Assembly (NCBI GenBank): GCA_030562195.1
Contig: JAUJPP010000007.1
Location: 33,849,769-33,913,768, forward strand
Length of the DNA stretch: 64,000 nucleotides
Reading direction: 5' to 3'
DNA from: Nipponacmea schrenckii
Taxonomy: Eukaryota; Mollusca; Gastropoda; Lottiidae
The position numbers were made by a program, and so were the translations under genes. Positions 1 through 61,849 of this stretch are shown here, piece by piece; positions within the stretch are counted from its first letter, which is position 1, and each line of letters begins with the position of its first letter. A model generated the notes under the pieces. That model did no database searches, was not told the origin of the DNA, and worked only from the letters and a program-made list of their open reading frames with translations.

Positions 1-1460
1 GGCATTTAAAAATTGCGAATATTTCCTATAAAACGGTCAATTCACAAATTTTGACATTTCCAGTTGAAGTTTCCAAAACAAGTCATTGGACTTTGTGGGC
101 GTGGTTAAGCCCAGATATTTTTACATCACAAACCTTAATGATTGCCAGTCTATTAACAAGCTCAAATGTCACGTGTTAAATCGTGAATAAATCATCTCTC
201 CCAATAATCGCAAAATCAATCTTAAATGACAGCCAGCAGACCAACAAATTCTAAATAGCTCGAAAGCTGCAGAACTGTTACAAACAGGTCTAGTTATTCT
301 TTCCAATGGTGTATAACACTTGATATTTGATCAAAATTGCACGTTTTAAATTTGCAAATTTTGTAATTTCTTCTATACTAACTGTGTGTATTTTTCTTTA
401 AATCGAAAAAAGGGGCTCGGAAGATAATTCAATTTGTGTCATTTTGATGTACATGCATATAGAATCTATTGCCGAAATATATATGGAAACCGATTTTTGA
501 ATTGTTATTTTGATTTTGATTTTTTTACGATTAAAAATTAATCCAGTTAAAATGATTCAAAGATATTATATATCTTAAATAAAAGGAATGATTGTTCATT
601 TCTCGTTGTGGGCGATGTATGATATGGAATATTTGGAAGGAAATGACAACCTTTAGAATTTTAAATGATATTCTCTTAAGCAAAAATAATGTACAGTTGA
701 GAGGACGGAACTCTATAAAATACTCTCTTAAAGATGTAAAGCCGCGCTGTTAATTTGATGGCTCTACGTTATACCATGGCAACTTGCCACAAATTGCAGG
801 ATCTAATGTTCCTACTACACCTAAATTAAGATTGATAAATAAATAAATAAACAAATTAACAAGTATCAACGATCTGGAAAGTTAATTTAATCCGAGATCA
901 ATTTGTAATCTCAAATAATGTGTTATGTCCCACAAATATGTTTTTTCGACGTTTTGTTTTACACACTAATTAAACAGATATAAATGTTACAAAAAAGAGT
1001 TAAGAGTTTTATATTGAGTTCAATTTAACTTAAAAACAAAATTCGAACAGATTTATAATGTGCAAATTCCCAGCTTTCAAGCAATATATAAATCAATATG
1101 TATAAATAAAAATTGCGAAAAGTTTAAGAATAAAATTACACTCTAATTAAACAGATATAAATGTAGCAGGGCAAAAAGTCAAATTGTGTTAATTTCTTAT
1201 CGTTTGGTCAAGACAAATTTTAACATTTCCAGTTTAAGTATCGCAACCAATCAAAACAAGTCATTATACTGAGTAGGCGTGGTTACGTTCTATTTTAAAT
1301 GACAGCCAGGAGATATAACAAATTCTAAATATTTCCGAAGCTGCACAATTGTTACAAACAGGTCTAGTTATTATTATGGAATTGGATATTATAAATGCAA
1401 CGTTTCACCCATGCAATAGAAGGGGCGCGCACTGCCTTGGTACCGTCTAACGGTTCTAGT
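1..1460 (+). repeat. Family D repeat, copy 1 (right part)
   Basis: This stretch is nearly identical to 10394-11710, with small indels. Both copies stop at the same point, ending in GGTACCGTCTAACGGTTCTAG. A third, more diverged copy lies inverted at 37598-38478. The left part of copy 1 lies outside the window. No coding potential was seen. Subterminal GCGCACTGCC matches, in inverse, the hairpin at the far end of copy 2, which suggests a non-autonomous mobile element with subterminal inverted repeats. Confidence 0.8.
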
Positions 1461-1499
1461 CTTTTTTTTCGGTTTGGTTGAATTGAGCTGCAATGACCT

Positions 1500-1790
1500 G
1501 TTAGTGAGGTGTGTGCAGTTTCAGAATACATTGATCAATTCTTACTACCACTAGCATGTCAACATCGAGTCTACCTTGAGGACACAACTGATATTTCAAT
1601 AAAATTTGAAAACCTTCGAGTTCTTTCGAATGCTATTTTGATTTCTATTAATGTAACTTCTTTGTATACCAATATTGATAAAACTGGCCGTGACAGTGAA
1701 GTTAATAGAAACCCAGATCCAAATAGACCCAGACAGACAGATGTTGGAATGTCTAGTATTTTTAATGTATGTTTACATTAATCCAGACAT
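1500..1790 (+). pseudogene. Penelope-like element RT fragment
   Basis: The plus frame reads VSEYIDQFLLPLACQH, then DTTDI and ISINVTSLYTNID, the block before RT motif A of Penelope-like reverse transcriptases, where DVTSLYTNI is diagnostic. The usual Asp of that block is Asn here. The same block recurs at 56.1-56.3 kb. The fragment stops after about 90 residues; neither the catalytic loop nor the GIY-YIG domain follows. It begins about 40 bp after the end of the family D copy. It is a dead fragment in the intron (or 3' side) of the minus-strand NSMAF-like gene. Confidence 0.8.
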
Positions 1791-2189
1791 TTATTCAGAA
1801 AAAATCATCAGATTCAAACTAGACTACTGTCCTTTCAATTCCAATGCTCAAATAAAGTTTCATCAAAATTGTAACTTCTATTGCATCCACAATAAAATTT
1901 TGACTAAAAGTCAAAGGTAATAACTTAAAAGCAAAAAAAGGATTATCACTGCCTATTTTAAAATGAAAACGGTTATATATGAGTTGCATATCAGAGTATA
2001 CATAAGCAGGTCTCAACACACGACGAAGTTACCAAGTGACAATGAAAATTTTGTTTGTGTAAGTTTCAGAATTTCAATATTCAAAATTTTTATTTTATTA
2101 CCTAATTCTTGACAAAGTTTATCAAGATCAGATGAAAACTGAACATACCACGAGGGTGTATGTTAATGAATGTAATAAAATACCAGTAC

Positions 2190-51759
<49,570 letters not shown>

Positions 51760-52423
51760 CTGTAATATTAATTTCAAATTTTTTTTAACAGAACCTGTAA
51801 TACTAATACTTGTTACTCAGAATTCCAAGCAGAACTAACTTAAGCCTTGGAAAACTAACAATAGTTGATTATTATTTTCCGAAGGTCTTCGGCTTTCACA
51901 GTAATATTATGACAAGGGCAAGGTTAGTGCTCTTCAAAGTGAGATAAAATAGATCACTGGTTATGGCCACCTATTGGCCATGACATTACATTCTAAATAC
52001 TAGTCCAACATGTAAAAGATCTTATTTAATTTGATTTGTTGTCTCAATCAGAAATTTTTTTTTCGTGGAAGTATTCCAAAATGCTATTTTACATATTGTT
52101 AAAAAGTTACTATAAATAAATCAAAATTTGAGAGATGAACCATAGTAATAACCTTTATATTAGTAAGGTAGGCAACAATGTTTTGTCAGTCAATGATAGT
52201 GACATGGAATTTAATACCAAATAGAAAACTTTGACCAACGGCCATAAAAATTTAATAACTTGACTTGAATAACTGAGAATGTTTCATCCTCTTCAACCCT
52301 TTGTCTCAAAGAAAACAGAAAATAGGCCATATACAAACACATAGTTTTCATGATGTAAGTAGTCCATGAGAAACCCAGAAGTTTAGATAGAGATTTTTGA
52401 ATGTCTCCTGAGCCGATGTTTAT
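51760..52423. other. Intronic sequence, nothing recognised
   Basis: No upstream exon of the NSMAF-like gene was found here. Confidence 0.5.
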
Positions 52424-54408
52424 TTTTATACGCCCACATGAAATGGGGGGCGTATATTGTCGTCACCCACATCCGTCCGTCCGTCCGTCCGTCCGTCCAC
52501 AATTGCTCGTAAACACTCTACACGGTGTAATTCTTGACGGATTTAGATGAAACTTAATATGAGTGTTTATGATCACGCAAGGATGAACCCTATTGAAAAT
52601 CAGCGAAATCGGAAAAAAATTAGTATGAGTTCGCGCCCTTGTTCTTGAATGGCTCGTAAACACTCTACAACGTGCAATTCTTGACCGATTTTGATGAAAC
52701 TTGGTGTGAGAGTATGTTATAACTCAAGGATAAACCCTATTGAAAACCAGTCAAATCGAAAAAAAATTAATATCAGTTATTGCCCTTGTTTTTGAAAACG
52801 CGTTCAATTTTTAGCTTGTAAACACTCTACAAAGCACAGTTGTTGACCGATTTTGACGAAACTTGCTGAAATTGTTTAATATCACCCAAGAATGAACCCT
52901 TTTGAAAATAGCACATATCGAAATATATTTAATAGGAATTATTGCGTTTGTTCTATAAAATGTGTTGGATTTTTGCCTTGTAAACACTCTACAAGTCACA
53001 ATTCTTGAGCGATTTTGACATAACTTGGCATGAGTATTTGTAATCACCTAAGGATGAACCCTATTGAAATTCAGTTAAATCGAAAAATATTTAGTATCAG
53101 TTATTGCCCTTGTGTTTGAAAACGCGTTCAATTTTAGCTTGTAAGCACTCTAGAAAGAACAATTCTTAATGGATTTTGATATAACTTGGCTTGAGTATTT
53201 GTTTTTACCCAAGGATGAACCTTATTGAAAATCAAATAAATCGAAATATATTTAGTGTCAGTTATTACCCTTGTGTTTGAAAACAGGTTTAACTTTTTAA
53301 TAAATACTCTAGAAGGTACAATTCATGACCAATGTTGACAAAACTCACTGAAATTGTTGGATATCGCAAGGGATGAGCCTAATTGAAAATTAAAATTATC
53401 AAAATATATCTAATATGAATTATTGCCCTTGTTCTTTTAAACGCGTTCGATTTTTGTCTCGTAAACACTCTACATGGCACAATTCTTGATGGATTTCGAT
53501 GAAACTTGGTGTGAGAGTGTGTTATAACTCAAGGATGAACCCTATTGAAAAGCGAAATCGAAAAATTTTTTAGTATGAGTTACTGCCCCTGTTCTTGAAA
53601 ACGCATTCAATTTTAGCTTGTAAACACTCTAGAAATAACTATTCTTAATGGATTTTGATTAACTTTGGCTTGAGTATTTGTTTTTACCCAAGGATGAACT
53701 CTATTATAAATCAAATAAATAGAAATATATTTAGTGTCAGTTATAGCCCTTGTTCTTGAAAACGCGTTCAATTTTAGCTTGTAAACACTCTAGAAAGAAC
53801 AATTTTTAATGGATTTTGATGTAACTTGGCTGGAGTATTTGTTGTCTCCCAAGGATGAACTCTATTGAAAATCGAAAAATATTTAGTACAAGTTATTGCC
53901 CTTGTTTTTGAAAACGCGTTCAATTTAACTCGTAAACACTCTAGAAAGAACAATTTTGAATGGATTTTGATGAAGCTTGGCTTTAGTATTTGTTTTCTCA
54001 CAAGGATAAACCCTATTGAAAATCAGATAAATCGAAAAATATTTAGTGTCAGTTATTGGGCCTGTTTTCAAAATCGCTTTCAACTTTTGGCTTGTGAACA
54101 CTCTAAACATTCATTTTTGACAAAACTCGCTGAAATTGTTTAATATCAACCAAGAATGAGCCTTATTAAGAATTAAAAATATTATTAAGGGTGAACCCTA
54201 TTGCAAATCATAAAAATACCGAAAAATATTTAATGAGTTGAGTTAGGTACAATTCTTGACAGTTTTTAATGAAACTAGAGACCCTAGAAAAAAATATATG
54301 GTGGAAGGTAGAATATTTCATTCCACTTTTGTAACCTTACTGAAAAGTTTTTATTTGAAATAAATGCTGCCAGTGGGCGTATATTACCTTGCCTGGCAAG
54401 CTATCTTT
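52424..54408 (-). repeat. Pearl-like element, inverted, both ends present
   Basis: Opens TTATACGCCCACATGAAATG with a GTCC microsatellite of about seven units at 52,473-52,500, then about twelve core units, and closes CAGTGGGCGTATATTACCTT, GCCTGGCAAGCTATCTT. Same layout and core as 46551-49830. Confidence 0.85.
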
Positions 54409-54539
54409 TGGTAGTAGATTTATGTAGTGGTGAATTTGTTGTAGTACATATAGATTTACAGTAGTCAATGTCGGCAAGGAGACTGCTAAGGGTATTAACT
54501 GCTCATGGACAAAGGTGCTGTAAATCTGGCGCATGCGCA

Positions 54540-57500
54540 TTGACTTTGAATTATTAGTAACTGGTTTTACCCTCCCCTTCACCCATACCGCTCGCGTGTT
54601 GTTTATCCATCTCATAACTATCACCCTATCCAGCAGCACTCTCGCAATTATTCTCAATCTGGCTTTCCCAGCTTTATCCACAATCACGTCAATAGGACTA
54701 TCAATCTCGTCAATCTAATTTTCGCCAACCTCGTAACCACCAACCATCACCAGGCAGCACAGAACCAATATTCTAGACCGAGACAGGATGACAACCCACA
54801 AGCAAGGTTTTTCTTTCAGGTATTGCAGTGTTAAGGCAGTGTTTGCACCATGACTCAGTAATTTCAAATCAGGCAAGCAATGGTCAGCCTACTCGAGGTT
54901 TACTTTTCAAAATTCAAGATTTGAATCAATTTGTAAAACCAGCTCTTTGGAACACCAATTTATCTTCAGCAATTCAAACTATCAACAATTTTTGGGCAAA
55001 AGACGTTGCATGTACTCACCATGAGTCTATGCTTGCAGAAAAATTAACTCGATTAGGTCACGCAACTTTTTGGATCAAAATTTAAAACAGTTCTTGTCAG
55101 AGGCAATCAATTGGGCTAAAAAATCTTATCGTAGTTTACAACCAGATACTTTTGAGAAATATACAGGCTTAATCCAATCTCTTAAAACGACTGACATAAA
55201 CATGGATGTACACATTGCAATACCTGCTCCGTCATCTTCAAAGAATCCAGAATTACAGTTAATAGATATGCCATACCCAACAGAGCTTCAACAAGAAAAC
55301 ACCAACACTCCCCCGTAAACGACCTACCAAGCACATCAGACGTAGCTGTCCCTACCCCGAAAAGACCGAATATCATATCAAAACCCATCTCACCCATTGC
55401 AAATTATGGAAACCCCTACCAGAAACACCTTCTGCAGCGCTACCTTCAACTTCAAAATCAAATTCTGAGACGTCACACTCTCAGCACCTTACTAAATCCC
55501 GTCGCTGACTAAGTTTAGATGCCAACAAACCAGAGACCCTGATCAACAAACCATGCCGAAATGATCATGCAAACTGCAAATCTGACTGGTCCTTACCTGA
55601 AATCCTGAAGCAAACACTTCTTATAGGTTCATCCAATATCTCTCGCATCCCTGAGCTCGATAATAATATTCAAGCAGAATACTATCCTGGCGCCCGTATC
55701 AACCACATCTTTAATATCTTATGCAAAGCAGCACCTACTAATATTCCTAAGAAAGTACTTTTTCATGTGGGCATCAACAATAGAAAAAAAAACGGAGAGT
55801 CAATATACAAACAGATTCTAGGACTAGTCACCTTAGCCACAACCAAATTCTCTAATGCCACCATATCCACTACCCAAATACTGATATCTGTTGCTCTGAA
55901 TTGTGTTGAACCTGTTGAAACGGGCAACCTGTAGAAGATACAATCTTCTCATCTACCATAAACTTTCACCTTATGCAATTACTTCTCTGAGATTCAATGG
56001 AGTGGTTGAAGTAAAATCCAAATGTTAGCCAATGTCATATCTACACGTTGCCAAAAATCCATAAAAGTCCTGAAACTGGGTGGTCCCTGAAGGGCGATAT
56101 CTCAGATTGTGCGAGCAAATTCTACCGAGTTTCTGAATACATTGACCATTTTTTACTTCCATTAGCGTGTCAACATCCTGCCTAACCCAAAGATACTACC
56201 GATTTTGTAGAAAAAATTAAACAATTAGATGTACCTCCAAACGAAGTGTTTATTACATTGGATGTAACTTCAATGTATACTAATATTGACAACAATGCCG
56301 GTTTAGACGCTGTCTGTAAAGCCTTTGAAAGAAATCCATGTGATGAAAGACCCGACAAAGAAATTTTAGACCTTTTAGAACTATGTTTACACGTAACGAC
56401 TTTACTTTTAATGGAAAAACAGATCTTCAAGCATCTGGTACAGCTACGGGGAAACACTTTGCCCCAAGTTATGCAAGCATCTTTATGCTTTTTTCTATAA
56501 AACGTTTCTTGACAATATTTTCATAATTTGGACTGAATCATAACATTATTTTTGGCAATATTTTGAAATCACCCTTCAGTAAAATTGACTGCTAGTATTT
56601 CGGAAACAAGTATAGATTTCTTGGACACGATAGTGTTCAAGGGAACCAATTTTGTACAAAATCAAAAAGTTGATATCAAAGTTTAATTTAAAGAAACAGA
56701 TACCCACCAACTTTTATTCAAAACTTCATTTCATCCAAAACATACCTTTTCTGGCGTTGTTAAGTCACAAATCCTAAGATTTCATAGGATTTGTACCTAA
56801 CAGGCCGATTTTGATTCTGTGTGTAGACTTGTTTTCGATAAATTAAGAGAGAGGGGATATTCAAAAAGATTTTTGTGCCAAATTAAAAACGACACTCTTT
56901 TCCATCTTCAGAAGAAAAATGACCCCCCTCCTCCTTTTAATGGCTTTAGTTCAATACCGTGTGGAGTTTCTGCGTGTGGAACCTGCAAGCATATGCGTAT
57001 TTCCCACTTTTTTCAAAATAAGTGGACAGACAAAACCTTCCTAATGAAAAACCTACTTTCTTGCGGTGACCGTAATTTGATATACCTAATTTCTTGTAAA
57101 AAATGCGATATCCAATATGTTGGTGAACCTAAAAATACGTTGTGGACCCGTTTAAATGGACATCGCTGTGACATCGTGCATTGCAAATGATAGACCTATT
57201 GCGAACCACTTCAATCTTCCCGACCACTCCATACATGAAAAATTGATTATGCCTATTGAATCTTTTCCGAACATCACGCCTAAGCAGTGAAGATTACAAC
57301 GCGAGAGTTATTGGATGGACCAACTTGGCACAGTATATTCTAATGGGTTGAATATTCAGCATGATAACCAAATCATCCCATTTGTAGTCACATACAACCA
57401 CACTGCAACAAATGTCGCTCTTATTGTTAAGGATTATTACAAACGATTACAAGAAAAATACCCCCATGTGTACACGAAGAGACTGGAGACAGCCTATAGA

Positions 57501-57540
57501 CGAGTAGGACAAATTAAAATATACACATAATTGACGAGTA
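54540..57540 (+). pseudogene. Penelope-like element with SGNH-like upstream segment
   Basis: Pieces in order: a His/Asn/Gln-rich stretch; helical segments (TINNFWAKDVACTHHESML; QFLSEAINWAKKSYRSLQP); an SGNH-esterase-like block (QTLLIGSSNISRIPELDNNI, AEYYPGARINHIFNIL, KKVLFHVGINNR) at 55,590-55,900; RT start (VSEYIDHFLLPLACQHP, ITLDVTSMYTNID); RT loop FLDNIFIIW, where the usual Asp-Asp is Asp-Asn; thumb (HQLLFKTSFHPKHTFSGVV); a Cys motif (CGVSACGTCKH); GIY-YIG part (NLIYLISCKKCDIQYVGEPK). The tail at 57,315-57,530 reads IPFVVTYNHTA. At least four frameshifts and several stops break it. RT and GIY-YIG wording is diagnostic for Penelope-like elements; the SGNH reading is by motif only. Confidence 0.8.
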
Positions 57541-57544
57541 TGCA

Positions 57545-58095
57545 AGGTTTAGTGCAAGTGCTATTATTAGGAAGTAAAACATCTTCAGTATTCGTTGACA
57601 ATTTTTTATTAAACTTTGGATCAAAAAGCCCCCAAAGATTATTCTGTGATACCGGAGGTGAATTTAATAATTCCCAGGTGAGAGACATTTCAATATAGAA
57701 TTTAAAACAACTGCTGCTTTTAGCACTTGGTCCAATGGTTTATAGGAAAGGCATAATCAAACACTTACAAACATAATACAAGATATGAGCAGAGAGGAAG
57801 TGTCCTTGGGATATTTGGTTAAGTTGGGCAATATTGGCAAAGAACAGTCTATTGAATAAAAAAAGGGTTTAGTCCATATCAGTTAGTTTATGGGAGGAAT
57901 CCTTATCTACCATCAACAATCATTGATATGTCACCAGCAGTGGAGGGTACCACATCAAGATAAATTGTTGGAGACCATAATTCAACTGCAAGAAAGGCAT
58001 TTGTAGCAGCAGAAACCCAAAGGATTTTAAAGGCTGCTAGTCAGGAATATAAAAGACAATTAAAAACTGAGTTCGATTTATATAACAAGAACTGC
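57545..58095 (+). pseudogene. Ty3/gypsy integrase relic
   Basis: Reads VDNFLLNFGSKSPQRLFCDT, GGEFNN, then (after a stop) ERHNQTLTN-like DNA, NIGKEQSIE-type frame breaks, YQLVYGRNPYLPS and DMSPAVEGTTS. The CDTGGEFNN Asp and the ERHNQ Glu are the last two acidic residues of the integrase DDE triad; GFSPYQLVYGRNP is typical of gypsy integrases. Stops and a frameshift are frequent. It directly follows the Penelope-like element and ends 20 bp before a pearl-like element. RT, protease and LTRs were not seen. Confidence 0.75.
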
Positions 58096-58114
58096 AACAA
58101 TCCCCTGAAAAAAC

Positions 58115-58992
58115 TAACAAGTGGTTGCCTAGCAAGATACGCCCACTTTAAAATAAATTTTCTGTTTTAACACAGGCAAAAACTGTAAGATTATTTAGGT
58201 CTAATCCAAGTTCTCGTCAATATAAATGTTCACAACAAATTTCATTAAAATCAGATGAAAACTGTATTGTCTATCGCAATCACAAGCCGCGTTTTGACTA
58301 AGCCAAGTGCAATAACTCAAAAACAGTATATCGAAATGTCAATTTCGAACTTGACAAAGATGACATCAACTTAAATGATCACACCAAATTTCATTCCAAT
58401 CAGATGAAAACTGTTGTCTCTATCGTGTTCACAAGTCTATTTCGAAGCAATTTGACTTAGTCAAGGCCAATAACTCAAAAAACGTTCACCCAAAAATTGT
58501 CACGATCAAACTTGTCCAAAATTTCATCAATATAAATGATAACACCAAATTTCATTCAAATCAAATGAAAATTGTGATATCTATCGCGTTCACAAGCCAA
58601 TTTTGAGGCGTTTTGACTAAGTCAAGTGCAATAACTCAAAAACCATTCATCGAAAAATCGCCAATTTCAAACTTGTTCAAGATCTCATCAATATTACTGA
58701 TCACAGAAAGTTTCATTTAAATCCAATGAAAACTCTAGTCTCTATTGCGTTCACAAGCCAATTTTGACGCGTTTTGGCTAAGTCAAGTGCAATAACTCAA
58801 AAACCGTTCATCGAAAAATAGCCAATTTCGAACTTGTCCGAGATCTCATCAATATAAATGATCACAGCAAGTTTCATTTAAATCCGACAAAAACTGTAGC
58901 CTCTGTTGCGTTCACAAGCAATTGTGGACAGACGGACGGACGGACAGGGGTGACGAGAATATACGACCACATTATAATGTGGGCGTATAAAA
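58115..58992 (+). repeat. Pearl-like element, subfamily A, both ends
   Basis: 5' end CAAGTGGTTGCCTAGCAAGA and TACGCCCACTTTAAAATA; five core units (TTTGACTAAGTCAAGTGCAA, ATCAATATAAATGATCACAG); (ACGG)n at 58,929-58,944; 3' hairpin ACCACATTATAATGTGGGCG and TATAAAAA. ATACGCCCAC and GTGGGCGTAT form the subterminal inverted pair. Confidence 0.85.
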
Positions 58993-59244
58993 AGGGATCA
59001 TAATGCCAATAACCTACAAAATAAAAAACAAAATAATCCATAAAGAATTGCAGCCTGTATTGTGAGCATAAGTTGCACCCTATGGGGAAAAACGCTAAGT
59101 CTGAAACAATATTGGGTATATTGATAGGGATCATCTTCATAATGACACTGACCCACAAACTTAAAATCACAAGAATCCATAAAGAATTGTGGCCTGTACA
59201 GTGAGCACGAGTTTCATCCTATGGGTGATGGGACAAAAACACTA

Positions 59245-59886
59245 AAGACCTGTGTACACTAGGACACATGTTGAGGACACAAGTAGAAACATATTGCCAA
59301 AACACCAATGTTGGCTATTGTATCCTAATGTGTCTTAATAATTGAAAATCAATTTCTTGGCAACATGTATCTGCTTCTGTCTTTAGGCCTAGCCAATTAG
59401 AGGTCATAACTAGGTCACCTGATGAGCATTAGGTCACATGATTTTGTTTATATTTGAACAAAATGGCTGAAAACATCAAGGAGTGGTCAACTGCCAAAAT
59501 TGAGCATCTAATTAAATTTTGGGAAGCTACACCCTGCTTCTGGGATATTCAGGCAAAGGAATATAAAGAATACAGTTATACAAGAAATATTTCAAGATCC
59601 ATGACCTTGTCCACAATCTCCTCCGTTGGTCTGCCTGACGTTTCTTATTTCTCGCTGCAATAATACAGCCTGTGTTTTGAAGAATCTGCCATTTTCCCTC
59701 CAAAACCCTGTTTTCCCTCTCAAAAGACTGTTTGTGTCCAAGCTTGTGTCTTGTTGTGTCCAGAACATGTGTCCGCAACATGTACCTCAGTGTATCCTAA
59801 TGTACACAGGGTGTGCAAGCAACATGTGTCCTCTTGTATCTTAATGTGTCAGCAACATGGATCCTATACTAGTGTACACAGGCCTT
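59245..59886 (+). mobile_element. TA-flanked non-autonomous element carrying a MADF ORF
   Basis: Inverted ends AAGACCTGTGTACACTAG and, from the right, AAGGCCTGTGTACACTAG are each bounded by TA (59243-59244 and 59887-59888). Subterminal ACATGTTG / GGACACA motifs recur in inverse. It sits inside a family H unit, whose uninterrupted form is seen at 59,085 and 60,047. The 642-bp body has one coding-like segment, 59463-59590. Superfamily is uncertain. Confidence 0.75.
59463..59663 (+). CDS. MADF-domain fragment
   Basis: After ATTTGAACAAA the ATG opens MAENIKEWSTAKIEHLIKFW, then EATPCFWDIQAKEYKEYSYT and RNI. W-x4-KIE-x-LI-x-FW and PC-x-WD-x-(Q/K)-x-KEY are the first two helices of the MADF/Myb-SANT-like domain found in transcription regulators and in Harbinger-linked proteins. 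Beyond about codon 43 the frame loses similarity and runs out at a stop at 59,663, so the domain is truncated; an intron or decay are both possible. It lies wholly within the TA-flanked element and is read as transposon cargo. Confidence 0.65.
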   Translation: MAENIKEWSTAKIEHLIKFWEATPCFWDIQAKEYKEYSYTRNISRSMTLSTISSVGLPDVSYFSLQ

Positions 59887-60428
59887 TAGTCAGACACAAA
59901 ATATTGGTGAAAAATTATTAGATCATCACGAAAAGTGATAGGGATCATCTTCACAACGACACTGACTGAAAAAAATAAAAATAAAAAGAATCCAATTGTA
60001 GCCTATAAAGTGAGCACAAGCTGCACCCTATGGGTAATGGGTCAAAAAAGGCTAAGCCAGACACAATATTTCGGTGAAAATTTATCAGATAATCAAGAAA
60101 ATCGATTAGGATCATCTTCTTAATGACTCTGACCCACAAAATAAAAACCAAGAGAATTGTAGCCGGCAGAGTGAGCACAAGTTGCACAAGAGCAAAAGTT
60201 GCTAATGGAGTGAAAAACGCTAAGTCAGACACAATACTTCGGTGAAATAATCAGATCATCATGAAAATCAATAGGGATCATCTTCATAAATGCCACTGAC
60301 CCACAAAATAAAAATCAAAAGAATCCTTGAGAATTGTAGCCTGTAGATTGAGTACAAACAAATGTGAACGGACTGAGGGGGGGATTACAATATCCGCCTC
60401 AAATAAATTTGTGAGCTTATAAAAAATA

Positions 60429-60620
60429 ATGTTTGAAAGAATTTATGATGACCTCAATGAGCTGTTGAATAGTCCAGTTACAGAGATCAAAATTCACAAG
60501 TGTATAGACAATCTGAAAAACAACAAATCCTCTGGAGGAGATGAAGTTCACCAGTCTTGTTCACCTGATGACGACAGTGTAATCGTTGAAAGGTTGTGTA
60601 TTTTTGTATTAGATTAAGGA
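60429..60620 (+). pseudogene. LINE RT N-terminal fragment
   Basis: Reads DDLNELLNSPVTEIKIHKCI, then DNLKNNKSSGGDEVHQSC and DDDSVIVERLCIFVLD before a stop. x-I-T-x-x-E-I...LKNNKS(S/P)G-x-D is the entry block of LINE-type reverse transcriptases. The rest of the RT is missing. It is a separate copy from the fragment at 5,532. Confidence 0.75.
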
Positions 60621-60740
60621 GTAGTATACCATAAAAACTTTGTTCATTATTTATGTGCTTCCTACCCCTAAAGGATTATTGGTAACTCTGCTTCTTTATT
60701 CTCATCTGAATTAATAAGAATTGCAAAGAATAATATACCT

Positions 60741-61845
60741 CAAGATAGCTTGCCAGCGAGGTAATATACGCCCACACATCAGCATTGTTAAATCAGGTTT
60801 CCTTTGATCAATAGCATCTAAATATACAAACAAACCCTGCTTCTAATTCGTTAATTTCAAACTTGACTACCGTCTTATCAATTTCAATGCTCACACCAAG
60901 TTTCATCTAAATCCATTGAAAATTGTAGCTTCTATAGTGTCTACAACATTGGGGCAATCAAAAGGGTTCATCAAAAAATCATCAAAAAATCATCAAAATC
61001 CAGCTTGATTGCTGTCTTATCAATTCTAATGCTCATACCAAATTTTATTCAAATCCATTTAAAATTGTATCCTCTATTGTGTCTTCTCAATGGACAGACC
61101 GACGGACCAACAGACAGGGACGTATAAAAATTGCAGCTTCTATTGCACCCACAATAAATTTTTTACACAATTTTACTTAGTCAAGGGCAATTACTCATGA
61201 ACTGTTCATCGACATATCATTAACTTCGAACTTGACCACCGCCTTATCAATTTCAATACTCATACTAAGTTTCATCGAAATCCATTGAAAATTGTAGCTT
61301 CTATTGCACCATAACAAAATTTTGATGCAATTTTACTAAGTCAAGGGCAATAACTCAAAAAACATTCTTCAAAAAATCGACGATTTTGAAACACAATAAA
61401 TTTTTTTACACAATTTTACTTTGCAAATTCAAACTTGATCACCGCCTTATCAACTCCAATGCTCACACCAAGTTTCATCAAAATACATTGAAAATTGTAG
61501 TTTCTATTGCACCCACAATAAAATTTTGACGCAATTTTACTAAGTCAAGGGCATTAACTGGAGAACAGTTTTTCGAAAAAAATCCATTGAAAGTTGTAGC
61601 CTTAATTGCACCCATAATAAAATGTTGACGCAATTTTACTAAATCAAGGACAATAACTCAAAAAATGTCCATCAAAAAATCGTCAATTTCGAAACACAGT
61701 GAAATTTTTACACAATTTTACTTTGATCACCGACTTATCAACTCCAATGCTCACACCAAGTTTCATCAAAATCCATTGAAAATTGTAGTTTCTATTGCAC
61801 ACTCAATAAAATTTTGACGCAATTGGTTCATTCTGTTAAATAGGG
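60741..61845 (+). repeat. Pearl-like element plus extra core units
   Basis: 5' end CAAGATAGCTTGCCAGCGAG, GTAATATACGCCCACACATC; core units to 61,080; a GACAGACCGACGGACCAACA block and worn 3' end GGGACGTATAAAAA at 61,117; then four to five more units (ATTTTGACGCAATTTTAC, TCACACCAAGTTTCATCA) to 61,845 without a terminus. Confidence 0.75.
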
Positions 61846-61849
61846 GGTG

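Larger units (their letters stand above)
58995..60420 (+). repeat. Family H satellite-like array, split by an insertion
   Basis: Units of about 170 bp share GGGATCATCTTCATAATGAC, CTGACCCACAAA, AGAATCCATAAAGAATTG and AACGCTAAGTC. Copies lie at 58,995-59,243 and 59,888-60,420; the element at 59245-59886 interrupts the AACGCTAAGTC site. A single unit lies at 40,380. Confidence 0.75.

Noticed and set aside
54337..54687. Minus-strand 116-codon ORF
   Set aside because: It overlaps the 5' terminus of a pearl-like element and the start of the plus-strand Penelope-like element; no motif.
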